Shown here piece by piece: positions 1-5,276 of a stretch of DNA of 5,276 nt. Position 1 is the first letter of the stretch. The number at the start of each line of letters is the position of its first letter. The stretch lies in NCBI GenBank assembly GCA_011390535.1, contig JAABSF010000232.1:1-5276 (forward strand), written 5' to 3'. This DNA is from Deltaproteobacteria bacterium (lineage in GTDB: Bacteria; Myxococcota_A; Polyangia; HGW-17; SLPX01). The notes under the pieces were generated by a model. That model made no database searches and was not told where the DNA came from. It worked only from the letters and a program-made list of their open reading frames with translations. Made by a program: the position numbers and the translations under genes.

Positions 1-170
1 GGAAAAAAATAGTAAAAATAAAAACGGTTTCTTTTCGTCCTTATGTTATCGACTCAAGTTAAACTGATTTAATTGTGGTATTTGGGTGTGTAGAGTTGGG
101 TTGTTTTAGTCGGTTGTGGCCATCTACGAAGATTTTTTTGTGACTGAAAGAGAGAAAAAATGGAGGAGAG

Positions 171-584
171 ATGAGGTCTAGAAACGGAATATGTTTACTT
201 TTGGGTTTTTTGTTTTTGATAGGGTTGTCGTTTTCCGCCGGTACCGCCGCGGGAGCGCCTCTTCGCTTGAAGGTTACCTCTGTTCGGGTAAACAAAAAGA
301 GCGGCAGAGTTAACAAGAACGCCATCAAGAGAATTGTCCGCCGAAACATTCAAAAACTGAAAGGATGTGTCAAAAATTCAGTTAATAAGCAGGGCAAGAA
401 ATACAGTGGGTGGCTGTGGCTGAGCTTTGACTTCAAGAAATCAGGTACTATCAAAAACGCCGCTGCCAATTCCACTATCACCAATAAGTTTGCCATGAAA
501 TGCATTAAAATGTATATGAAACGCTGGAAGGTTGGCAAAGGCGGTTACGGGCGCGTAACCGCTACCGTTCAAATGAAAAAGTGA
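171..584 (+). CDS. Small exported AgmX/PglI C-terminal-domain-like protein, strongly basic
   Basis: The product is 137 residues. Residues 1-27 look like a Sec signal peptide: a basic n-region (R2, R4), a hydrophobic core at about 7-23 and a likely cut after A27 (a cut after A29 would leave Pro at +1, which is unfavourable). The rest resembles the AgmX/PglI C-terminal domain of myxobacterial and related proteins: an N-terminal helix ending in C66, a strand pattern around W81-F88 followed by SG (91-92), an S-T-I-T-N segment (101-105) and a second conserved Cys at 111, which may pair with C66. In known relatives this domain usually ends a longer protein with FHA, GYF or TonB-like parts; here it stands alone. 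I count about 30 Lys/Arg and one acidic residue (D87) in the mature part. The start follows GGAGG at 162-166, a strong though close Shine-Dalgarno; the ATG at 160 reads into a stop at once. It probably acts in the periplasm or at the envelope. The exact role is unknown and the domain call is by eye. Confidence 0.85.
   Translation: MRSRNGICLLLGFLFLIGLSFSAGTAAGAPLRLKVTSVRVNKKSGRVNKNAIKRIVRRNIQKLKGCVKNSVNKQGKKYSGWLWLSFDFKKSGTIKNAAANSTITNKFAMKCIKMYMKRWKVGKGGYGRVTATVQMKK
541..562 (+). other. Perfect 9-bp inverted repeat inside the end of the AgmX-like gene
   Basis: GCGGTTACG (541-549) is the exact reverse complement of CGTAACCGC (554-562), leaving a 4-base loop. It lies over codons for GGYGRVTA, about 20 bases before the stop codon. 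No T-run follows, so it is not a classic terminator on its own. It could help stabilise the 3' end of the message together with the hairpin at 591-618, or be chance in a GC-rich glycine/arginine stretch. Confidence 0.5.
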
Positions 585-590
585 ACTTTG

Positions 591-624
591 GGCGAACATC
601 GGGGATTGGTGGTTCGCCTTTGTT
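591..624 (+). terminator. Probable rho-independent terminator after the AgmX-like gene
   Basis: GGCGAAC (591-597) pairs with GTTCGCC (612-618) around a 14-base loop, starting 7 bases after the stop codon. A short T-rich tail (TTTGTT, 619-624) follows on the plus strand. The tail is imperfect and the loop long, so strength is uncertain. It lies between two convergent genes. The same stem forms on the minus strand, but no T-run follows directly there, so it fits best as a plus-strand terminator. Confidence 0.55.
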
Positions 625-659
625 AGCAGGTTTTTCGTTTGAGGTTCTTTCGCCGGGGG

Positions 660-1265
660 TCAGTGATTTCTTGTCTCGAGTTCTTTTCTAAGTCTCTTTA
701 TTGTCCTGCGCGCTGAATCCGGAAGGGTAAAGTCGACCTTCGCTCCCTTTTCTATACCATGACGTTTTGAGAAACCGGCGTTCACCTCAAGTACATAAAG
801 GCTGGGTGCATTTCCTACGCCTCGACCTTTGAGTGAATGGGGTCGGGCGTTATGAACCACCCCCAATACCTTCTTGTGTTCATCGATGAAAATCATGTCC
901 AATGGTATCGCGGTGTTTTTCATCCAGAATGAGAGAACTTGAGGTATTTCAAAAACAAAGAGCATTCCGTTTTTGGGAGCCAATTCGCCGCGAAACATCA
1001 TTCCAAGGTCTCGTTCTTTTGGTGTGATGGCTAGCTCTGCTCTCACGGTTACGGGTTTTTGGTCTGGAGGGGTCAGGGTGACTTTGACGAAACGATCAGG
1101 AGGACCCGTGACAGTGGTTTGTTTATCGCCTCGGTTTTTGTGGCAGGAGTTGCATCCGAGGGATACCACCATCAAAAGCCACAAAACACAAAAGTAGAAA
1201 GTGGAGAAACGATTAACAATATCTCTATGTTTTTTCATTGTTATGCTCAATGTATCATCATTCAT
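660..1265 (-). CDS. Exported DUF192 family protein, possible lipoprotein
   Basis: The product is 201 residues. Residues 1-37 hold a basic n-region and a hydrophobic core (about 21-37), so it is exported or anchored in the membrane. C38 follows S-L-G, a weak lipobox. Residues 59-181 match the DUF192 (COG1430) pattern: ERDLGMMFRGEL, then NGMLFVF, FWMKNTAIPLDMIFID and YVLEVNAG. This family of roughly 110-120 residue domains is widespread but its function is not established. Residues 38-42 read C-N-S-C-H, a CXXCH pattern that would fit c-type heme attachment or be chance. The residues past 181 are rich in Arg/Lys/Glu and look like a helix. ATG 1265 has AGGA 9 bases upstream and is preferred; an in-frame ATG at 1238 would give a more usual signal peptide starting MKKHRD but has only a weak GAG. 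It lies 50 bases behind the nucleotidyltransferase gene on the same strand and is probably the last gene of that operon. Confidence 0.9.
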   Translation of the reverse strand: MNDDTLSITMKKHRDIVNRFSTFYFCVLWLLMVVSLGCNSCHKNRGDKQTTVTGPPDRFVKVTLTPPDQKPVTVRAELAITPKERDLGMMFRGELAPKNGMLFVFEIPQVLSFWMKNTAIPLDMIFIDEHKKVLGVVHNARPHSLKGRGVGNAPSLYVLEVNAGFSKRHGIEKGAKVDFTLPDSARRTIKRLRKELETRNH

Positions 1266-1315
1266 TTGATGAGGTCCTAGGCTCGATAAAACATCATTAA
1301 TTCAGTCACAGGTTA

Positions 1316-2002
1316 TCACGATGGATTCTCTTTTGAGGCTTGTATGGTGTAAAAATCCTTCAAGTCTTCGGGGCGGTTGATGTTGGACAACACCATGGGG
1401 TCATTCGTTTCCACAAAAAACCTCTCGGGGTTGAGCTGCGACAGCAAAGTATGCATCCCCTTTTCAAGGGGTAGTACGCCGTCTATGGGGTTCATATCCA
1501 TCAGATATTTTATTATTTTTCTTGGTATGAAGGTTGGATGCCCTTGAGTGCCGAGGTATGTAGGTGCAACGAGCAGATCAGGTGTTTTTGAGGCTTGTTT
1601 TGCCAACTTTGATAGCGTCTCGGCGTTAGCTCCTATGGAATCCACAGGCCAAATAAAGGCTCCGGTGATGCGGGGAGACTCTGTGCGGTCAAGACCTTTG
1701 CGAAAGGAATCCACCATCTCGGTTTCAGGGTTGGAATTGAAAGCTTCCTTGAAAAGAAGGCCTTCCCGACGAATCTTATCCAGCTCCTTGGCCAAGTTGT
1801 TTTCCCCCGGCTGTCTTACAATGACGACATCCAGCTTGCACTGGTTACAAGTTTTAATAATACCCTCGAGAAACGTCTCTCCTCTTTTTCGGTGCAAAAG
1901 AGCTTTCGGTTCTCCCATCCTTGAGGATTTGCCTGCTGCCGGGACGATAACAGGGGGCAGGACATGGGAGTCCTTGGTTTTCTGTCTGCCGGTCATGTTC
2001 AT
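1316..2002 (-). CDS. MobA/MocA-like NTP transferase domain protein
   Basis: The product is 228 residues with a single nucleotidyltransferase fold of the MobA-like NTP transferase type (GT-A-like). The signature loop for nucleotide binding is PAAGKSSRMGEPKALL at 21-36, with R28 and K33 as the usual phosphate-contacting residues. N89 and the following SFRKGL (99-104) fit the segment before the metal site. WPVD (118-121) stands where MocA relatives have L-x-D-Q-P, so D121 is the likely metal-binding Asp but the Q-P is lost. GHPTFIPRK (154-162) and NINRPEDL (207-214) fit the family's C-terminal motifs. The family transfers a nucleotide from CTP, GTP or other NTPs to a cofactor or phosphorylated small molecule; the substrate here cannot be read from the sequence, and molybdenum cofactor is only one option. 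There is no signal peptide, so it is cytoplasmic. Its ATG overlaps the response regulator stop as ATGA, with AAGG 12 bases upstream, so translation is probably coupled. Confidence 0.9.
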   Translation of the reverse strand: MNMTGRQKTKDSHVLPPVIVPAAGKSSRMGEPKALLHRKRGETFLEGIIKTCNQCKLDVVIVRQPGENNLAKELDKIRREGLLFKEAFNSNPETEMVDSFRKGLDRTESPRITGAFIWPVDSIGANAETLSKLAKQASKTPDLLVAPTYLGTQGHPTFIPRKIIKYLMDMNPIDGVLPLEKGMHTLLSQLNPERFFVETNDPMVLSNINRPEDLKDFYTIQASKENPS

Positions 2003-2685
2003 AGATCTATCAAGCCTTGCTTAAGCCCTTCGGTTACAGCTTCTGTGCGGTTTGAAACATCCAGCTTTTCGTATATATGCTCCAGGTGTGTGCGCACGGT
2101 GGATCGGCTCAAACCAAGCACACCGGCGACCTCCCGGTTGGACATTCCCTTTGCAATTATTTGCAGGATCTCTTGTTCACGGGTTGTGAGCTGAACTTCT
2201 TCGATTATCTCTTTGTCTTGTTGAAAATGTCGCAACAGTCGGCGCGCAAGGTTTGCCTGGATTACGCTCCCTCCTCTGAACACGTCTTCTATCGCTTCAA
2301 CTATTTTTTCGGTTTTCGCGCCTTTGAGAAGATAGCCGCTGGCGCCTGCTTTTATGGCTGCCATGACTTTGTCTTCCTCATCAAAAATTGTAAAAATGAG
2401 GACCTCGGTTTTGGGCGCTTTCTTTTTTACCCTTCGTGTGACCTCTATTCCATCAAACCCCGGCAACCCGATATCCAGCAGTAGAACGTCGGGAGAAAGG
2501 GCAACGGTTTTTTCAACCGCTGTGGGGCCGTTGTCGGCCGTGCCCACAACCTCTATTTTTTTATGTACTTTTAAAAGTTTCAGTTGGTTCCTAAGTATTC
2601 TTTTTCGGTCCTCTACGACCAAGACTTTTATGGGACTTTTGGGGTTTTCTTTGTGGATTTTATTTGTTGATGTTTCCTTTTCCAT
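1999..2685 (-). CDS. NarL/FixJ-family response regulator (receiver plus LuxR-type HTH)
   Basis: The product is 228 residues in the classic two-domain layout. The receiver domain (about 19-135) has the acidic pair E25-D26, the phosphoacceptor D71 in LLLDIGLPGFDG, T99 and K121 (YLLKG). All key phosphorylation residues are present, so it should be phosphorylatable. A linker leads to a LuxR/GerE helix-turn-helix (about 166-220): LTTREQEILQIIAKG, then SNREVAGVLGLSRSTVRTHLEHIYEKL with the recognition helix near 193-203. The start at 2685 has AAGG 6 bases upstream. The open frame continues back to 2880, but that part runs through a 14-bp tandem repeat and the promoter and shows no protein-like features, so it was excluded. 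No histidine kinase lies in the window, so it is an orphan here. It is the first gene of a probable three-gene operon with the nucleotidyltransferase and the DUF192 protein. Signal and targets are unknown; autoregulation through the upstream repeats is possible but untested. Confidence 0.93.
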   Translation of the reverse strand: MEKETSTNKIHKENPKSPIKVLVVEDRKRILRNQLKLLKVHKKIEVVGTADNGPTAVEKTVALSPDVLLLDIGLPGFDGIEVTRRVKKKAPKTEVLIFTIFDEEDKVMAAIKAGASGYLLKGAKTEKIVEAIEDVFRGGSVIQANLARRLLRHFQQDKEIIEEVQLTTREQEILQIIAKGMSNREVAGVLGLSRSTVRTHLEHIYEKLDVSNRTEAVTEGLKQGLIDL

Positions 2686-2721
2686 TTTATGCCTTGTCTT
2701 GGTAAGGTGTTTCGTAAAAAC

Positions 2722-2751
2722 TTTATAGCTCAGTTCTGTGAAGTCTGGCAA
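2722..2751 (-). promoter_or_regulatory. Sigma70-type promoter for the response regulator operon
   Basis: On the minus strand, TTGCCA (2751-2746; 5 of 6 to TTGACA) and TATAAA (2727-2722; 5 of 6 to TATAAT) are separated by 18 bases. Transcription would start near 2715, giving a leader of about 30 bases before the ATG at 2685. The -35 box lies inside the first unit of the tandem repeat array. The call rests on consensus matching only. Confidence 0.6.
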
Positions 2752-2818
2752 CAGAAGTCTGGCAATAGAAGTCCGGCAACATAATTCCGGCAATAGAAGT
2801 CCGGCAACAATAGACCGG
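2740..2818. repeat. 14-bp tandem repeat array in the divergent promoter region
   Basis: Five adjacent 14-bp units occupy 2740-2809 with consensus GAAGTCYGGCAAYA; a decayed partial sixth (ATAGACCGG) ends at 2818. Units start at 2740, 2754, 2768, 2782 and 2796. Units 1, 3 and 5 end CAACA and units 2 and 4 end CAATA, so the array also reads as a 28-bp repeat. Unit 4 is the most diverged (TAATTCCGGCAATA). There are no unique spacers, so it is not CRISPR. The period is not a multiple of three and the array sits upstream of the chosen start of the response regulator, so it is best seen as regulatory or as a minisatellite, not as coding. Confidence 0.9.
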
Positions 2819-2872
2819 TTGAGTGGATCGACGAATTGATATTGCCGATCTTGCTCAGCCTTGGAAAGAGTA

Positions 2873-4123
2873 ATGAACAAAAGAGTTAAGATAAGAGCGG
2901 GAAAGTCTTTTGGTATTTTGAATATTGGCTTGTTGATGGGAAAATCATTAAGAAAATTTTGGTATTCAGGGCTGTGCGTTGTTTTATTGTCGGGGTGTGA
3001 TTTTTTTGAGAAGAAGGCTCCAAAGGTTGAAGCGGCACCTGGTGGTGATGAAAGCTTGTTGAGAAAGATTAAGGTGGAGGGTGATCCTCGCCTATACGTG
3101 GAAACCCGTTCCTATATGGGGCAATTGTTCAGGCTGATAGTTGCAGTTGATGGTGTGAAAGAAAAAAGCTCTGATGTTGAGTTGTCACAGTTTTCTTTGC
3201 AATCCAGGAAGAGGGCGCAGAACGCCTGCAGAAATGCTTTTACAGAGGTTGCGAGAGTTGAGCGGCTCATGAGCAGGCATGTTGAAGAGGGGCAGTTGTC
3301 AAGGTTGAATCGGAGGTCATTGCAGAATTTTGCCGAAGGCAAGGCGCTAACGGAGCCTTTCGAAGTAGATGAAGATGTCTTGTTGGTTATTCGAGAGGCC
3401 AAGCAGGTTTCACAATTAAGCAAGGGGGCTTTTGACGTTACCTTTGCTGCAGTTGGAGACCTCTGGTATGACCAAGAAACCGGCAAGGGTAGGGTGCCTT
3501 CAAAGAAAGAGTTGGCCAGACTCCTGCAACGGGTGGATTACGAAAAGGTACAGTTGGACCTGGTCAAAAAGACTGTAAGAATGGCAGCTGGTCAGCAATT
3601 AGGGTTGGGTGGTATCGCCAAGGGATACGCCATAGATAGAGCAGTTGTGACATTGAGAGAGAACGGGTATCGGAATTTTGTGGTTTATGGAGGGGGGGAT
3701 ATTTATGTATCGGGGCGACATCCTGACAGGCAATGGCGGGTGGGGATAAAACATCCACGGAGAAAAGGTGAATATTTTGCTTTTTTAGATGTAACAAATG
3801 TAGCCGTTGTGACATCGGCGGATAACGAGCGTTTTTTTGAGATTGAGGGAGACCGTTACCATAAGATCCTGGACCCAAAGACCGGCCTTCCCGCTAGAGG
3901 AGTCCGCTTGGTTACGGTCTTATCCGACAGAGCTGTGTACTCGGATGCCATGGCCACGGCACTTTTTGTAATGGGGACGGAGCAAGGCAGGAGTTTAGTG
4001 GACAGATTGTCGGATACCGAGGCTGTTTTCGTTGACACTAAGAACAAAGTTGTTGTGACGGCCGGGTTGAAGCGTCTGGTAAACATCATCAGCCCATTGA
4101 AGGAAAAAGCGGATGGTCACTGA
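2873..4123 (+). CDS. apbE: FAD:protein FMN transferase (ApbE family) lipoprotein
   Basis: The product is 416 residues. ApbE proteins cleave FAD and attach FMN to a Thr (or Ser) of target flavoproteins such as RnfG/RnfD and NqrB/NqrC, on the outer face of the inner membrane. A lipoprotein signal ends in L-L-S-G with C42 as the lipidated Cys. Family motifs are seen in order: MGQLFRL (82-88), GAFDVTFAAVGDLW (185-198), LGGIAKGYAID (245-255), VYGGGDIYVSG (271-281), VVTSADNERFF (312-322), KILDPKTG (331-338) and SDAMATALFVMG (357-368), where D358 and T362 are the likely metal-site residues. The usual T-S-G-x-Y-E reads TSADNE here and H-H-I reads YHKI. At 416 residues it is somewhat long, partly from the leader and the polar stretch at about 95-120. 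ATG 2873 has GGA 7 bases upstream; TTG 2861 is possible, and ATG 2936 would give a more typical 21-residue signal but has no good ribosome site. It diverges from the response regulator. No Rnf or Nqr genes are in the window, so the target is unknown. Confidence 0.93.
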   Translation: MNKRVKIRAGKSFGILNIGLLMGKSLRKFWYSGLCVVLLSGCDFFEKKAPKVEAAPGGDESLLRKIKVEGDPRLYVETRSYMGQLFRLIVAVDGVKEKSSDVELSQFSLQSRKRAQNACRNAFTEVARVERLMSRHVEEGQLSRLNRRSLQNFAEGKALTEPFEVDEDVLLVIREAKQVSQLSKGAFDVTFAAVGDLWYDQETGKGRVPSKKELARLLQRVDYEKVQLDLVKKTVRMAAGQQLGLGGIAKGYAIDRAVVTLRENGYRNFVVYGGGDIYVSGRHPDRQWRVGIKHPRRKGEYFAFLDVTNVAVVTSADNERFFEIEGDRYHKILDPKTGLPARGVRLVTVLSDRAVYSDAMATALFVMGTEQGRSLVDRLSDTEAVFVDTKNKVVVTAGLKRLVNIISPLKEKADGH

Positions 4124-4564
4124 ACCGCGTTAAGTGTCTCTCCCTCTTGCCTGCGTAAGGCTGACCCAAAAATAACTCCGGTATTCGTGCTCCGTTGGTT
4201 TTGTGATCATGTTTTTGAGTCAGCGCTTAAGTCGTTAATAATCATTTTAATGTTGCGTCAGTCTTAGGGGTTTTCATCTTAAGTTGAAGCGATATGTTTT
4301 AGACGAGTTGTGTTGATTTTCGCTCATTTGGAACGAAATTGCGTGGGATAAGGTTTGCAGCGTCCGCTCTTCAGCCTGGATGGAATGTTATTTTGTTGTA
4401 GGTCGCGATTATTGGCGGTATGGATGAGTATCTACGGAGGTTTTTTGTCCCTGTACCCGGCCGACGAAAAACCCTGAATTTTCGGCTTTTAATGAAACAT
4501 CTTGCAGTTGTTCGGTTTTTTATGTATTTGCCCGAATAGGATGAGAAAACAAAAGGAGAATCCG
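4124..4564. other. 441-base intergenic region between apbE and ilvE
   Basis: No gene of convincing quality is seen. There is no clear terminator after apbE; GCCT/AGGC near 4150 makes only a 4-bp stem. Two short frames near the right end (4420-4539, 39 codons; 4424-4477, 17 codons) lack good ribosome sites. TTGCAG (4502-4507) with TATTTG (4525-4530) at 17-base spacing is a poor promoter candidate for ilvE. The most structured part is 4439-4490, listed separately. Confidence 0.6.
4439..4490 (+). promoter_or_regulatory. Possible attenuator-like alternative hairpins upstream of ilvE
   Basis: GGTTTTT (4439-4445) can pair with AAAAACC (4467-4473). Alternatively GCCGA (4460-4464) pairs with TCGGC (4482-4486), extended by three A-T pairs (4467-4469 with 4479-4481) past a 2-base bulge, and followed by TTTT (4487-4490), like a weak intrinsic terminator. 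The two folds share 4467-4469, so they exclude each other. Pairs are few and AT-rich in part. It may instead be only a weak terminator, or chance. Confidence 0.3.
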
Positions 4565-5276
4565 ATGGACTTGAAGATTACAGTGTTGCCGGAGGAGAAG
4601 AGAAAAGAGATCCCAAAAGATGACATGAAGCTTGGCTTTGGAAAGACTTTTACGGATCATATGTTTTTGATGGATTATGAGGAAGGGAAGGGTTGGCATA
4701 ACGCCAGAATCCAGCCCTACGGTGACCTGCATCTGGACCCCGCTTGTATGGCACTTCATTATGGACAGGAGATTTTTGAAGGTTTGAAAGCCTACAGGGG
4801 CGAAGGTGGCGGTGTGTACCTTTTTCGTCACAAACAAAACCTTGAGAGGATGAATGGTTCTTGTGAACGTTTGGTGATGCCGAAGCTTGATATTGAAGAG
4901 GTCTCCAAAGCCTTGGAAAAGCTTGTCGCCATTGACAAGAAATTTATCCCAAAAACTCACGGATGTGCACTATATATCAGGCCCACAATGATCGCCACGG
5001 ATCCATTCCTTGGTGTCAGGCCTTCCACGACTTATCTTTTTTACATTATCTTGAGTCCAGTGGCTGCGTACTATCCTGAGGGGTTCAACCCGGTGAAGAT
5101 ATATGTAAGCCGTGATTATGTGAGGGCGGTTAAAGGCGGTGTAGGTGAGGCTAAAGCGGCCGGAAATTATGCTTCCAGTCTAAAAGCCCAAACAATAGCG
5201 AAGAAGGCTGGTTACACACAGGTTCTGTGGCTGGACGCAATTGAGCGGAAGTACGTGGAAGAGGTGGGGACCATGA
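4565..5276 (+). CDS. ilvE: Branched-chain amino acid aminotransferase, 3' end beyond the window
   Basis: 237 codons are present and the frame is open at the edge; full-length relatives are about 350 residues, so roughly a third is missing. The enzyme is a fold-type IV PLP transaminase that moves the amino group between Leu/Ile/Val and 2-oxoglutarate, the last step of branched-chain amino acid synthesis and first step of breakdown; it is cytoplasmic. Visible family features are LHYGQEIFEGLKAYR (64-78), R88 and the following N-L-E-R-M segment (92-96), LYIRPTMIATDPFLGV (136-151) and GGVGEAKAAGNYA (191-203), in which K197 is the expected PLP Schiff-base lysine. EEVGTM (232-237) is the start of the E-x-G-T-M-N type motif. 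The layout fits the eukaryote-like, longer BCAT subgroup (as in ilvE_II) better than the short E. coli type. ATG 4565 has AAAGGAG 6 bases upstream and is preferred over the in-frame ATG at 4541, which has only AGG directly abutting it. It appears to be transcribed on its own after a long gap from apbE. Confidence 0.95.
   Translation, partial: MDLKITVLPEEKRKEIPKDDMKLGFGKTFTDHMFLMDYEEGKGWHNARIQPYGDLHLDPACMALHYGQEIFEGLKAYRGEGGGVYLFRHKQNLERMNGSCERLVMPKLDIEEVSKALEKLVAIDKKFIPKTHGCALYIRPTMIATDPFLGVRPSTTYLFYIILSPVAAYYPEGFNPVKIYVSRDYVRAVKGGVGEAKAAGNYASSLKAQTIAKKAGYTQVLWLDAIERKYVEEVGTM

Noticed and set aside
46..73. Promoter for the AgmX-like gene using TTTAAT (68-73) as -10, or TTTAGT (105-110)
   Set aside because: The matching -35 boxes (TTATCG, TTGGGT) fit the consensus at only about three of six positions, so no promoter can be called with confidence in 1-170.
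1548..2024. Long open frames opposite the nucleotidyltransferase, regulator, apbE and ilvE genes
   Set aside because: All lie antisense to well-supported genes and their translations show no family features.
2740..2818. Short CRISPR-like array
   Set aside because: Units are directly adjacent at 14 bp with no unique spacers, and no cas genes are present.
2819..2872. Promoter for apbE using TTGATA (2836-2841) as -35
   Set aside because: The -35 is good but nothing resembling a -10 lies 15-19 bases downstream.
2686..2880. N-terminal extension of the response regulator frame by 65 residues to an ATG at 2880
   Set aside because: It crosses the tandem repeats and the promoter, has no domain-like content and would overlap the start of apbE; ATG 2685 has a good ribosome site and gives the usual family length.
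4115..4135. T-box-like ACCGCG at the end of apbE, upstream of ilvE
   Set aside because: Only the ACCGCG core matches; the preceding bases do not fit, no terminator follows closely, and ilvE begins more than 400 bases further on.
4420..4539. 39-codon frame upstream of ilvE as a small gene
   Set aside because: No proper ribosome site, no recognisable protein features and branched-chain codon content that is not clearly enriched.

Overview
The window holds six protein-coding genes, the last one cut by the right edge. No tRNA, rRNA, insertion sequence or CRISPR array is visible. The base composition is moderate by eye, with AT-rich intergenic stretches. A small exported protein made of an AgmX/PglI C-terminal-type domain, next to lipoproteins and an orphan NarL-type response regulator, suggests a Gram-negative of the deltaproteobacterial/myxobacterial type. 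That placement is inference from gene content only.

Layout from left to right. (1) 171-584 (+) encodes a small, very basic exported protein with an AgmX/PglI C-terminal-like domain, followed by a hairpin terminator. (2) Converging on it is a minus-strand cluster that probably forms one operon, read from right to left: a NarL/FixJ response regulator (2685-1999), a MobA/MocA-like nucleotidyltransferase (2002-1316) that overlaps it by an ATGA, and a DUF192 exported protein (1265-660) after a gap of about 50 bases. (3) The divergent intergenic region 2686-2872 holds a good sigma70-type promoter for the minus-strand operon. Just upstream lies a 14-bp tandem repeat array whose first unit supplies the -35 box. 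(4) 2873-4123 (+) encodes an ApbE-type FAD:protein FMN transferase lipoprotein. (5) A 441-base gap (4124-4564) contains a possible attenuator-like pair of alternative hairpins. (6) 4565-5276 (+) is the first 237 codons of a branched-chain amino acid aminotransferase (ilvE), still open at the window edge.

The genes do not form an obvious pathway. The strongest organisational signal is the tight translational coupling of an orphan response regulator to a nucleotidyltransferase, read from a repeat-bearing promoter. ApbE and IlvE look like ordinary housekeeping functions. I see no convincing new multi-gene system. The points worth a second look are the repeat array and its built-in -35 boxes, a CXXCH motif at the start of the mature DUF192 protein, the extreme positive charge of the AgmX-like protein, and the ilvE leader.
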